Below, in pieces: positions 6,875-14,627 of a stretch of 64,000 nucleotides of DNA. The notes under the pieces are model-generated. The model did no database searches. It saw nothing but the letters and a program-made list of their open reading frames with translations, and was not told where the DNA came from. The DNA comes from Candidatus Caenarcanales bacterium. Its GTDB lineage: Bacteria > Cyanobacteriota > Vampirovibrionia > 2-02-FULL-35-15. Position 1 is the stretch's first letter. Every line of letters starts with the position of its first letter. The position numbers were made by a program, and so were the translations under genes. The stretch spans positions 1-64,000 of the forward strand of contig JAGVKQ010000027.1 of the NCBI GenBank assembly GCA_020050435.1. Direction: 5' to 3'.

Positions 6875-7636
6875 ATGTCAGAGTTATTAAAAATTGAAAA
6901 TTTACATGCAGAAATTGATGGAAAAGAAATCCTTCATGGTGTTGATTTAAAAATTGAAAAGGGCGAAATCCATGCAATTATGGGAAGAAATGGATCTGGA
7001 AAAAGCACATTCTCTAATACTATTATGGGGCATCCAGCATATAAAGTTTCAAAAGGAAATATAGTTTTTAATGGTCAGGTAATAAATGAATTAAAAACAA
7101 ATGAAAGAGCAAAACTAGGTTTATTTTTAGGATTTCAATATCCACTTAGTATTCCAGGCGTTACAGTCGCTAATTTTTTAAGACAAGCTATAAAAGCAAT
7201 TAAGGGTGAAACAGTTTCCCCTAAGGATTTCAGAAAACTTCTATATGAAAAAATGGATGATTTAGAAATTGATCATGCATTTGCCACAAGATATGTAAAT
7301 GAAGGATTTTCAGGTGGTGAGAAAAAGAGAATGGAAATTCTTCAGATGGCACTTCTTGAACCAAAGCTTGCAATATTAGATGAACCTGATTCAGGACTTG
7401 ATATTGATTCACTTAAGTTAGTAACTACTAGCATAAATAAATTTAAGGAAACAAATCCTGAAATGAGTTTAATCTTAATTACTCACTATCAAAGAATTCT
7501 TGATCATGTTAAACCTCAGTTTGTACATGTAGTTTCAGAAGGAAAAGTTGTAGAGTCAGGTGGTCCTGAACTTGCATTAGAGTTAGAAAAACGTGGATAT
7601 GATTGGTTGACGGATAGAGAGGTATCTTCGGTATAG
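6875..7636 (+). CDS. sufC: SUF iron-sulfur assembly ATPase SufC
   Basis: The 253-residue ABC-type ATPase powers the SufBCD scaffold on which Fe-S clusters are built in the cytoplasm. Walker A is GRNGSGKSTFSN, the signature is GFSGGEKKRMEILQM, and Walker B is LAILDEPDSGLDID. These are the SufC-specific forms; the signature with KKRMEILQMALLEP is diagnostic. Length and start (MSELLKIENLHAEIDGKEIL) match the family, and GAGG lies upstream of the ATG. It is first in an operon sufC-B-D-Rieske-S-U-T, all on the plus strand with small gaps, and is expected to be repressed through the AGTCAAG site overlapping its -10. Confidence 0.97.
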   Translation: MSELLKIENLHAEIDGKEILHGVDLKIEKGEIHAIMGRNGSGKSTFSNTIMGHPAYKVSKGNIVFNGQVINELKTNERAKLGLFLGFQYPLSIPGVTVANFLRQAIKAIKGETVSPKDFRKLLYEKMDDLEIDHAFATRYVNEGFSGGEKKRMEILQMALLEPKLAILDEPDSGLDIDSLKLVTTSINKFKETNPEMSLILITHYQRILDHVKPQFVHVVSEGKVVESGGPELALELEKRGYDWLTDREVSSV

Positions 7637-7642
7637 AAGAGG

Positions 7643-7667
7643 GTAAAGACTTGCCATGGCAAGTCTC
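7643..7667. repeat. Palindromic repeat between sufC and sufB
   Basis: GTAA is followed by the perfect 20-bp palindrome AGACTTGCCATGGCAAGTCT (7647-7666). It belongs to the GTARRG family. It occupies most of the 45-bp gap between sufC and sufB without replacing the sufB ribosome site (CAGGAG). Confidence 0.8.
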
Positions 7668-7681
7668 AACAGGAGCAATAA

Positions 7682-9085
7682 ATGGCAACAGAATTAAATG
7701 ACGATTACAAGTATGGCTTTCATGATTCAGAAGAAAACTATGCTTTTAAATCTGGGCGTGGATTAACTAAAGAAATAGTTTTAAGTATTTCTAAGATGAA
7801 AAAAGAGCCTGCCTGGATGACAGAGTTTCGTTTGAAATCTCTTGAAATCTTTCTTAAAAAACCTATGCCAAAATGGGGAAGCACACAGCTTTTAAGTGAA
7901 ATTGATTTTGATAATATTTTCTACTATGTAAAATCTGCAGATAAACAAGGTAAAACCTGGGAAGAAGTTCCTGCTGAAATTAAAAACACTTTTGACAGAT
8001 TGGGAATTCCTGAAGCAGAAAGAAAATTCTTGGCTGGGGTCTCAGCACAGTATGAATCTGAAGTTGTTTATCACTCTATCCGTGAAGATCTTGAAAAATT
8101 AGGAGTTATTTTCCTTGATATGGATACAGCTCTTCGTGAGCAGTCAGAAATTGTAAAAAAATACTTCTCTACTATTATTCCTTCTGAAGACAATAAATTT
8201 GCTGCATTAAACAGCGCTGTCTGGTCAGGTGGTTCATTTATTTATGTACCTAAAAATGTAAAAGTAGAAATCCCACTTCAGGCATATTTCAGAATCAATA
8301 CAGAAAATATGGGGCAGTTTGAAAGAACACTTATTATTGCTGATGAAGGAAGCTCTGTTCATTATATAGAAGGATGTACAGCACCTACATATAGTTCAGA
8401 TTCTTTACACTCAGCAGTTGTTGAATTGATTGCTTTAAAGGGTGCAAAAATCAGATATACCACTATCCAGAATTGGTCAAAGAATGTTTTTAATCTTGTA
8501 ACTAAAAGATCTGTTGCTCATGAAGATGCAGTGGTTGAATGGGTTGATGGAAATCTTGGTTCGAAATTAACTATGAAATATCCTGCTATTTATTTAGTGG
8601 GCGAAAGAGCACATGGCGAAGTTCTTTCAGTAGCTATGGCTAGTGGAAATGATCAGCATCAGGATGCTGGAGCAAAAATAATTCATGCTGCTCCTAATAC
8701 TACATCTGTGATTACATCTAAATCTATTTCAAAAAGTGGTGGTAGAGCTAGTTACCGTGGTCTTATAAAGGTTCACAAAGGTGCTACAAATGTAAAGTCT
8801 ACTATTAAGTGTGATGCACTTATGCTGGATGAACATTCTCGTTCTGATACGTATCCTACTATGGAAATTGATGAGAAAGATGTTCGTATAGAACATGAAG
8901 CTACTGTAAGTAAGATAGAAGATGAAAAGCTTTTTTATCTTATGAGCCGTGGACTTTCAGAAGACCAGGCAAAATTAATGATAGTAAATGGTTTTATGGA
9001 GCCTTTTGTTAAAGAGCTTCCTATGGAATATGCAGTGGAATTAAACAGACTTATAGAAATGGAAATGGAAGGGTCTATAGGCTAA
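7682..9085 (+). CDS. sufB: SUF scaffold protein SufB
   Basis: The 467-residue protein has the all-beta helical SufB/SufD core (about residues 140-440). It forms the SufBCD complex that receives sulfide and iron and assembles a nascent cluster. Family markers are the N-terminal [20 protein letters not shown], the core [37 protein letters not shown], and the C-terminal [20 protein letters not shown]. The last holds the conserved region at the SufB-SufD interface. Length and start agree with cyanobacterial and Gram-positive SufB. The CAGGAGCAATAA ribosome site supports the ATG. The sufD start lies one base past its stop, so translation is probably coupled. Confidence 0.97.
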   Translation: MATELNDDYKYGFHDSEENYAFKSGRGLTKEIVLSISKMKKEPAWMTEFRLKSLEIFLKKPMPKWGSTQLLSEIDFDNIFYYVKSADKQGKTWEEVPAEIKNTFDRLGIPEAERKFLAGVSAQYESEVVYHSIREDLEKLGVIFLDMDTALREQSEIVKKYFSTIIPSEDNKFAALNSAVWSGGSFIYVPKNVKVEIPLQAYFRINTENMGQFERTLIIADEGSSVHYIEGCTAPTYSSDSLHSAVVELIALKGAKIRYTTIQNWSKNVFNLVTKRSVAHEDAVVEWVDGNLGSKLTMKYPAIYLVGERAHGEVLSVAMASGNDQHQDAGAKIIHAAPNTTSVITSKSISKSGGRASYRGLIKVHKGATNVKSTIKCDALMLDEHSRSDTYPTMEIDEKDVRIEHEATVSKIEDEKLFYLMSRGLSEDQAKLMIVNGFMEPFVKELPMEYAVELNRLIEMEMEGSIG

Positions 9086-9086
9086 T

Positions 9087-10268
9087 ATGACTCAATTAAA
9101 AGAGAAAATTAATGAACCTCAATGGCTTCTTGATAAAAGAAGAGCTGCTAATGATTCTTATAAGGTGGCTTCTGCTCCTGATCGGGTTTCACATCTGTGG
9201 AAATATACTGATCCTTCTATTTTTTTACCTGAGTTAAATGGGTTAAAGTTGGGTGAATCAAAAATTGAACTTCCTTTAACTGAGGAAGCTTTAAAAAAAG
9301 GTGTAGTTTTACTTGAAATAAATTCTGCAATGAAAGAGAAAAGTAATCTTTTGGCTAATTACTTTGATAGATTGGCTTCGAAGGAATTAAATAAAATAAA
9401 TCTTTTAAATGAAGCACTCTGGAGTACAGGGTATTTTTTATATATTCCAAAAGGAGTAAAAGTTGAAAAGCCTGTTGTTATTAAATCTTCACTTCCGAGA
9501 GATTTTGAAGCAAGAAGAATTTTAATTATTTTAGAAGAAGGATCCTCCGTAAATTTAATAGATGAAAATTTGTCTTCAGATAGTGAAGCCTTCATTAATA
9601 CTGTTTCAGAGATATATTTAGGAAAAGATTCAGAATTAACTTATTTAAATATTAATCTCAATGGGAAACAAACTATTAGCCACTTATTCCAAAGAACTTC
9701 TTTGGGGCAGAATTCTAAGCTTACAAATCTAGTGGTTGCTTTGGGTGGAAAAATCTCAAAGGCAGACATACGTTATATCTTAAATGAAGAAAGTGCAGCT
9801 TCACATACATATGGAATAGTTTTAGGTGATGACAAACAACATTTTGACCATCATACTATTCTGGACCATCAAGCTTCTTTTACAAAATCTAGCTTAAATT
9901 TTAGAGTAGCTCTTAAAGATAAAGCAAGGTCAGCATATACTGGAAATCTGAAAATTATTCATGAAGCTTTGAAATGCAGTGCTATTCAGGAAAATAGAAA
10001 CCTTCTTTTATCTAAAGATGCAAAAGCAGAATCTATTCCTGAACTTGAAATCCTTACTAATGATGTAGAAAGATGCAGTCATGGAGTTACTATGGGGCAG
10101 GTGGATAAAGATCAGATTTATTATTTGATGTCACGCGGATTGTCTCAGAAAGAAGCAGAGAAAATGGTTATAGAAGGATTCTTAGAGCCTACCATTTCAA
10201 GGATTCCTGATGAAGTTTTGCGTGAAGAAGTAAAGTCTCGCATTGAAGAGAAGTTGAAAACTTTATGA
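9087..10268 (+). CDS. sufD: SUF scaffold protein SufD
   Basis: The 393-residue SufB paralog forms the other half of the SufB-SufD heterodimer. The N-terminus, QWLLDKRRAANDSYKVA...LWKYTDPS, is the usual SufD alpha-helical domain. The core has FLYIPKGVKVEKPVVI and HFDHHTILDHQASFTKS. The C-terminus NDVERCSHGVTMGQVDKDQIYYLMSRGL contains the conserved Cys and His (ERCSHG) near the proposed cluster site. It overlaps the Rieske gene by 4 bp (ATGA), which suggests coupled translation. Position directly after sufB is typical. Confidence 0.96.
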   Translation: MTQLKEKINEPQWLLDKRRAANDSYKVASAPDRVSHLWKYTDPSIFLPELNGLKLGESKIELPLTEEALKKGVVLLEINSAMKEKSNLLANYFDRLASKELNKINLLNEALWSTGYFLYIPKGVKVEKPVVIKSSLPRDFEARRILIILEEGSSVNLIDENLSSDSEAFINTVSEIYLGKDSELTYLNINLNGKQTISHLFQRTSLGQNSKLTNLVVALGGKISKADIRYILNEESAASHTYGIVLGDDKQHFDHHTILDHQASFTKSSLNFRVALKDKARSAYTGNLKIIHEALKCSAIQENRNLLLSKDAKAESIPELEILTNDVERCSHGVTMGQVDKDQIYYLMSRGLSQKEAEKMVIEGFLEPTISRIPDEVLREEVKSRIEEKLKTL

Positions 10269-10579
10269 TAAAAACTAAAATCAAAAAATCAGAAATTAAA
10301 GAAGGTAAAGCAAAGTCATTTACTCTTGGAGATGAAAAAATAGTTATAAGTAATGTCTCTGGTGAGTATTTTGCTGTTAGTGATGTCTGTTCTCACGATG
10401 ATGGTGAGCTGGTTTCAGGGGAATGTGATCTTGTGGAAAATTGTCAGATAGTATGTCCTAGGCATGGTGCCAGGTTTGATGTGAAGACAGGAAAAGCCAC
10501 ACGCATGCCTGCCATAGCGCCAATCGCTACATTTAAGGTTAATGTCGTAGGCGATGAAATAGAGGTAGAGGCAACGTAG
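10265..10579 (+). CDS. Rieske-type [2Fe-2S] ferredoxin of the SUF operon
   Basis: The 104-residue single-domain Rieske protein has box 1 DVCSHDDGEL (C-x-H) and box 2 IVCPRHGARFD (C-x2-H), supplying the two Cys and two His cluster ligands. It lacks membrane segments, so it is a soluble electron carrier like those of some dioxygenase systems. Similar small Rieske genes occur inside suf operons of other bacteria, in my recollection, where they may supply electrons for cluster assembly. The start overlaps the sufD stop (ATGA). Its own stop codon TAG is part of the palindromic repeat that follows, so the original C-terminus may have been altered by the insertion. Confidence 0.9.
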   Translation: MIKTKIKKSEIKEGKAKSFTLGDEKIVISNVSGEYFAVSDVCSHDDGELVSGECDLVENCQIVCPRHGARFDVKTGKATRMPAIAPIATFKVNVVGDEIEVEAT

Positions 10580-10600
10580 GGGCAGGTTGCAACCTGCCCA
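10576..10600. repeat. Palindromic repeat GTAGGGGCAGGTT type
   Basis: GTAG is followed by a perfect 20-bp palindrome, GGGCAGGTTGCAACCTGCCC (10580-10599). It is the same GGCAGGTT/AACCTGCC core as the copies inside coding genes at 40784 and 63389. The TAG of the Rieske gene is within it. Confidence 0.85.
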
Positions 10601-10633
10601 CCGATGAGTGGCAATGTTTTGCAAAGGTTATTT

Positions 10634-11944
10634 ATGTTTGACGTAAAGAAAATTCGTAAAGATTTTAAGATTTTAAATAGAGAAATCTGGGATGACAAGC
10701 TTCTTGTTTATTTGGATAATGCAGCGACTACTCAAAAACCTAATTGTGTTATTGACTCCATTGTTAATTACTATGAAAACTATAATGCAAATATTCATAG
10801 GGGTGTTCATAAGTTGGCTGAAGAAGCCACTGTTGCTTATGAAAATGTAAGAGAAAAAGTCTCAAGGTTTATAAATGCCAGTGATGAAGATGCTGTAATC
10901 TTTACCAGAAATGCTACTGAATCTATGAATCTTTTAGCTTTTTGCCTAGGTGAATCTTTAAAAGAAGGGGATGAAGTTATTATCTCTGAGATGGAGCACC
11001 ATGCAAATATTATTCCTTGGTATTTATTGAGAGATAGAAAAAAAATAACAATTAAATTTATTCCTATTACAGAAAAGTATGAATTAGACTATGAAGCTCT
11101 TGAAAAATTGATTACTAAAAAGACAAAAATAGTTTCTATAACTCAGAAATCCAATGTTTTAGGAACAGTTAATGACATAAAGAAAATCTCAAAACTTGCT
11201 AAAACTGTAAATGCTATTGTGATTGTAGATGCTGCTCAAAGCGCTCCCCACATGAAGATTGATTTCAGTAATTTAGGGGCTGATTTTATAGCTTTCTCTT
11301 CGCATAAAATGTGTGGACCTACAGGTATTGGTGTATTAGTAGGTAAAAAAGAACTTTTAGAAAAAATGCCACCATATATGGGTGGTGGGGAAATGATTAG
11401 GAAAGTAACTTTTGAAGATTTTACTTGTAATGATGTTCCTTGGAAATTTGAAGCTGGTACTCCTAATATCGCTGATGTTATTGCATTTGGTGTTGCACTT
11501 GATTATTTGGAAAACATTGGAATTGAAAATATCTATGAATATGAAAAAGAGCTTACTTTATATGCTCTTGATAAGATGAAGCAATTTGAATTCTTGAAGA
11601 TTTATAATTCACGAGCTGCGAGCTGCGAGCAGGGATCTGGGAATTCTTCCTCTCAGGACGCAGGACGCGGCTCGGGTATCGGTCTCATAACCTTCTCTAA
11701 CCCAGTAGTTCATCCTCATGACATAGCTACGATAGTAGATCAATATGGTGTAGCCATAAGAGCAGGGCATCACTGTGCACAGCCTTTAATGAAAAAACTT
11801 GGTGTGTCATCTACATGCAGAGCCAGCTTTTATTTTTATAATACAAAAGAAGAAATTGATATTTTTATAAATGTATTAAAGAAAGCGTTAGAATATTTTG
11901 AAATTGGAGCATGCAAAACATTAAAAACTGTTTTGCCAAAATGA
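10634..11944 (+). CDS. sufS: Cysteine desulfurase SufS with in-frame GC-rich insertion
   Basis: This PLP enzyme takes sulfur from cysteine and passes it, normally through SufU or SufE, to the SufBCD scaffold. The track ORF begins at 10604, but the family start MFDVKKIRKDFKIL at 10634 has AAAGG 6 nt before it, giving 436 residues. Visible features are LVYLDNAATTQKP, EMEHHANIIPW, VDAAQSAPHM, the PLP lysine in FSSHKMCGPTG, and the catalytic Cys loop STCRASFYFYNT near the C-terminus. Between KIYN and GIGLITF lie about 24 extra residues (SRAASCEQGSGNSSSQDAGR) encoded by GC-rich repeat-like DNA. This loop is short in other SufS proteins. Catalytic residues are intact, so activity is probably kept. 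Confidence 0.95.
   Translation: MFDVKKIRKDFKILNREIWDDKLLVYLDNAATTQKPNCVIDSIVNYYENYNANIHRGVHKLAEEATVAYENVREKVSRFINASDEDAVIFTRNATESMNLLAFCLGESLKEGDEVIISEMEHHANIIPWYLLRDRKKITIKFIPITEKYELDYEALEKLITKKTKIVSITQKSNVLGTVNDIKKISKLAKTVNAIVIVDAAQSAPHMKIDFSNLGADFIAFSSHKMCGPTGIGVLVGKKELLEKMPPYMGGGEMIRKVTFEDFTCNDVPWKFEAGTPNIADVIAFGVALDYLENIGIENIYEYEKELTLYALDKMKQFEFLKIYNSRAASCEQGSGNSSSQDAGRGSGIGLITFSNPVVHPHDIATIVDQYGVAIRAGHHCAQPLMKKLGVSSTCRASFYFYNTKEEIDIFINVLKKALEYFEIGACKTLKTVLPK
11611..11674. repeat. GC-rich imperfect inverted repeat inside sufS
   Basis: The left end, CGAGCTGCGAGCTGCGAGC, is matched imperfectly by the complement of the right end (GGACGCAGGACGCGGCTCG). Each side has a 7-nt period, and the centre is GGGAATTCTTCC. 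Its high G+C contrasts sharply with the surrounding gene. The length added leaves the reading frame open. Confidence 0.7.
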
Positions 11945-11951
11945 GGACAAT

Positions 11952-12422
11952 ATGACAACAGCGATTATGGATAGATCAACACCACAATTAGATGAATTAT
12001 ATAAAGAAATAATTCTTGAGCATTATCGTCATCCATGCGGTAGAGAGCCTCTTGAAAGAGTAGATCTTGAAGCAGAAGGACTGAATCCATTGTGTGGAGA
12101 TGAAGTCAAGTTAGGACTTCAAATAAAAAATAATGTAATTGAAAAGGTCCATTTAGAAGGACATGGTTGTTCTATAAGTACTGCTTCAGGTTCTATTTTG
12201 GCTGATATCTTAAAGGGCAAAACTCTTGATGAGGCAAAAAAATATTTAACATATGTAAAAGAAACTATGCATAATAAGCCTCACTCTATTGATGTTGAAG
12301 AGGGCGATTTAGAGGTTCTCGAGGGTGTTAAAAGATTTCCAGTCAGAATTAAATGTGCATTATTGCCATGGACTACATTGGAAGAAGCAATGGCTGGACA
12401 CAAACACGTGGAAATCTCATAG
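11952..12422 (+). CDS. sufU: SufU, zinc-type sulfur-relay partner of SufS (IscU-like)
   Basis: The 156-residue protein takes persulfide sulfur from SufS and delivers it to SufB. It has the SufU form of the IscU fold: LYKEIILEHYRHPCGREPL, NPLCGDEVKLGLQI (first Cys plus Asp), LEGHGCSISTASGSILADIL, and VRIKCALLPWTTLEEAM (third Cys). The extra segment of about 20 residues before the last Cys (SIDVEEGDLEVLEGV) is characteristic of SufU rather than IscU scaffolds. GAGGAC lies upstream of the ATG. The presence of SufU and absence of SufE fit Gram-positive-like and some other SUF operons. Confidence 0.95.
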   Translation: MTTAIMDRSTPQLDELYKEIILEHYRHPCGREPLERVDLEAEGLNPLCGDEVKLGLQIKNNVIEKVHLEGHGCSISTASGSILADILKGKTLDEAKKYLTYVKETMHNKPHSIDVEEGDLEVLEGVKRFPVRIKCALLPWTTLEEAMAGHKHVEIS

Positions 12423-12426
12423 GGCT

Positions 12427-12451
12427 GTAGGGGCATATTGCATATGCCCAT
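12427..12451. repeat. Palindromic repeat between sufU and sufT
   Basis: GTAGG is followed by GGGCATAT-tgc-ATATGCCC (12431-12449), with perfect 8-bp arms. It is the same GTAGGGGC head as the copy at 10576, with a different core. It lies in the 64-bp gap before sufT. The long track ORF starting inside sufU merely reads through it. Confidence 0.8.
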
Positions 12452-12486
12452 CTAATGAAAAAAAATTAACAATAACGGAGAAAAAA

Positions 12487-12795
12487 ATGCCTACAAAAGA
12501 AGAAGTAATAGAAGCGATTAGACCAGTTAAAGACCCAGAAATGAATATTAGTGTAGTGGATCTTGGACTTATTTATGACGTTAAATTTTTAGATGAAGGA
12601 AAAAAAGCTTTTGTTGAAATGACATTAACTAGCCCAGGATGTCCTGTGGGACCACAAATTATGGCAGCAGTTCATGGAAAAGCACTTGAAGTACCAGGTA
12701 TTGAAGATGCTGAGGTTAAGTTAATCTGGACACCTAAATGGGATCCAAAAATTATGGCATCTGAGGATGCTAAGGATATGCTAGGTATTTTTTAG
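12487..12795 (+). CDS. sufT: SufT / MIP18 (DUF59) family Fe-S maturation protein
   Basis: I take the start as the ATG at 12487 (MPTKEEVIEAIRPVKDPEMN), preceded by GGAG at 12477-12480. The longer track ORF overlaps sufU in another frame and crosses a palindromic repeat. The 102-residue protein has the DUF59 pattern IRPVKDPEMNISVVDLGLIYDV, then VEMTLTSPGCPVGPQIMAAV with the conserved Cys of the family. MIP18/SufT proteins assist late steps of Fe-S delivery to particular targets. The C-terminal tail WTPKWDPKIMASEDAKDMLGIF is typical. It is the last gene of the operon, followed by an intergenic repeat. Confidence 0.93.
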   Translation: MPTKEEVIEAIRPVKDPEMNISVVDLGLIYDVKFLDEGKKAFVEMTLTSPGCPVGPQIMAAVHGKALEVPGIEDAEVKLIWTPKWDPKIMASEDAKDMLGIF

Positions 12796-12803
12796 GACAA
12801 TTT

Positions 12804-12846
12804 GTCATTGCGAGGAGATGCGAAGCATCGACGTGGCAATCTCATT
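12804..12846. repeat. GTCATTGCGAG-type dispersed repeat
   Basis: The sequence starts GTCATTGCGAGGAGATGCGA and ends GTGGCAATCTCATT. Related copies occur at 27221 and, as an inverted pair, at 37965-38063. It lies directly after the SUF operon. Confidence 0.75.
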
Positions 12847-12973
12847 CAAATCTTGAGGTTTATTAAATAGATTTAACCTAATAAACTCAAAATTTTAAGA
12901 TTCTTTTTATTTTTCTTATTGATTAATATTTTCTCTTAGGCTATTCTAAAGAATATTAAATTAGGAGATTGTA

Positions 12974-13261
12974 ATGGGTGTATATTTAAATAATGTGAGT
13001 CTAGTTAGACAGCTTGGCACTTATATTGGTTCAGCAACAGGACGTGAAGATTGTGAGCCAGATCTTACAGAGCGTCCTGCTGTTCCAGAAGGGAAAATTC
13101 TTGTAGCAGTTTTATCTCACCCCACCCGTGCAGAAGAACGTGCAGCGGTTGTTACAGCAAAGAGGGAATATACTAGAGTCTATAATGCTCATACAAGAGC
13201 TGTATGGTTATACATGAATTTGTACACGCTTGATAGAGATAAACAAGCACTTTGTAATTAG
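12974..13261 (+). CDS. Small protein of unknown function
   Basis: The 95-residue ORF has a good ribosome site (TTAGGAG, 7 nt before the ATG) and an A+T-rich upstream region. There is no signal peptide, membrane segment or motif I can name. It has two Cys (EDCEPDL, QALCN) and a charged helical middle (PTRAEERAAVVTAKREYTRV). It converges on the lipoprotein gene, and the stop codons of the two genes sit in the arms of a short inverted repeat. I support it as real on start signal and fit between neighbours only. Confidence 0.55.
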   Translation: MGVYLNNVSLVRQLGTYIGSATGREDCEPDLTERPAVPEGKILVAVLSHPTRAEERAAVVTAKREYTRVYNAHTRAVWLYMNLYTLDRDKQALCN

Positions 13262-13273
13262 AAATCTCTAATT
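13256..13273. terminator. Short inverted repeat spanning two convergent stop codons
   Basis: AATTAGA-aatc-TCTAATT has 7-bp perfect arms containing the TAG stops of both convergent genes. It may end transcription in both directions, but it is A+T-rich and lacks a T-run, so this is weakly supported. Confidence 0.35.
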
Positions 13274-14395
13274 CCCACTTAAAACTTGTGGCTGATCTTT
13301 TTGGTTATTGTAGGAAGGTGGTGTAAAAACCATTTCATTAAAATTATCATCAAATGGTTCATGAAAAGGGTATGCTAACTGAGCCATTGTAATAGGACCT
13401 TCGAACTTAAATGTTTTTTCCCAGAAAAATCCTAATTTTTTGAAAGCTCCTAAACAGCCATTTTGCGCTCCTAAAAGTGAAAAATGCCTTGCATCTTTTT
13501 CATCTTGTAGCATTGTTTTATAATTTCTGTGAAAAATATCATTATATTGTTGAAGAGTAATTTTTCCTGAGTCTTTTGCCTTTTCTAATGCTATTGGGAA
13601 AACATACTTTAGTAAAAAGTGAGCTCTCATTCCACTTAAATAATTATAAGGAAATTCTGGTAAATAATCATTTGATTTAGCTAAAAGTTCTATAGTAGTT
13701 TTTTCATCTAAGAGCCCTTTTGAATACACTTCAAAAATCTTATTAGCCACATTGTAATCCTCTGAAAAAACAAAGGCTGCTCTTAATTCCTCAGATATAT
13801 TATTTTCTGCTGCAGAGGTTAAATTTGTTAGCATTTTCTTGACTTCATTAAATGGTCTTCTGCCTTCTATCCATTTTTGTGAATTAAACCAAGCATACTC
13901 TTTTTCATCTATCACCCAGCATGCATAAGCTGAATCAATATACTCTTTTTCGTAAATTGCATTTCTGATTTCTCCTAAAGAAGGGAGATCTTCATGTGAA
14001 ATTAAATCTTGTTCTAGATATGCGTTGAATAGTGCATTGAAGAAATCATATCTCTCTTTACTGATAGCATTATTTTTTCTTGATTCTTCTAAGTAGGATT
14101 TTGATATCAAAAATGAAATGTATTCTTCGCTTTTTCCTGAAGAGTCCTGATAATATTTTTCTGCAGCATCTTTAAACTCAAAATTAGACTCACTTCCAAT
14201 ATCTCTTTGTGCTAAATATCTTCCATGGCTAGCTAATCGTGAAATTACAACTTCTTTGCTTACCTTTTCATCTGCCTTTTCTAAGTAGACATTGACTGCT
14301 TCCGTTCTTTCTGTTGGCTTATGATTAGATAAGCAGCCTATTAGGCCGCTCCCTATAATTAGTGCTGGTGCTAATATCCTTCTTATAGATAACAT
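13268..14395 (-). CDS. Predicted lipoprotein of unknown function
   Basis: The 375-residue protein has a clear lipoprotein signal: MLSIRRILAPALIIGSGLIGC, with LIGC as lipobox, so it is likely anchored to a membrane by its N-terminal Cys. The mature part is mainly helical and rich in Glu, Lys and aromatic residues, for example YAWFNSQKWIEGRRPFNEVKK and ISEELRAAFVFSEDYNVANK. No catalytic motif or known family was recognised. TPR- or Sel1-like helical repeats are possible but I cannot define a period. It has its own promoter region, facing the porA promoter. Confidence 0.6.
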   Translation of the reverse strand: MLSIRRILAPALIIGSGLIGCLSNHKPTERTEAVNVYLEKADEKVSKEVVISRLASHGRYLAQRDIGSESNFEFKDAAEKYYQDSSGKSEEYISFLISKSYLEESRKNNAISKERYDFFNALFNAYLEQDLISHEDLPSLGEIRNAIYEKEYIDSAYACWVIDEKEYAWFNSQKWIEGRRPFNEVKKMLTNLTSAAENNISEELRAAFVFSEDYNVANKIFEVYSKGLLDEKTTIELLAKSNDYLPEFPYNYLSGMRAHFLLKYVFPIALEKAKDSGKITLQQYNDIFHRNYKTMLQDEKDARHFSLLGAQNGCLGAFKKLGFFWEKTFKFEGPITMAQLAYPFHEPFDDNFNEMVFTPPSYNNQKDQPQVLSGN

Positions 14396-14586
14396 TTATA
14401 CTCTTCTAAAATGGGTTTTTTTAATGGTTAATATATTCTAATACGAAGGGAATTGATAAATAATTAATTAAATTTCATTTAAGATTATCTATGAACCCTA
14501 AATCTATCTAGGGGAGTAAGTTTAAGTAAATAGTAATATCAATTTAGATCTATTTTTACTAATCCTCAATATTCTTTTTTTGAAGG

Positions 14587-14592
14587 TATAAT
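14587..14592 (+). promoter_or_regulatory. Putative -10 element of the porA-porB operon
   Basis: A perfect TATAAT lies 36 nt before the porA ATG, followed by an AAGGA ribosome site. No consensus -35 is present at the expected distance. Confidence 0.5.
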
Positions 14593-14627
14593 AGTTAAGA
14601 ATTATTTATAGAAGGATTTTAAAAAAT

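Noticed and set aside
12325-12486. Upstream extension of the sufT ORF
   Set aside because: It overlaps sufU in another frame and reads through a palindromic repeat; the ATG at 12487 has a ribosome site and matches the family start.
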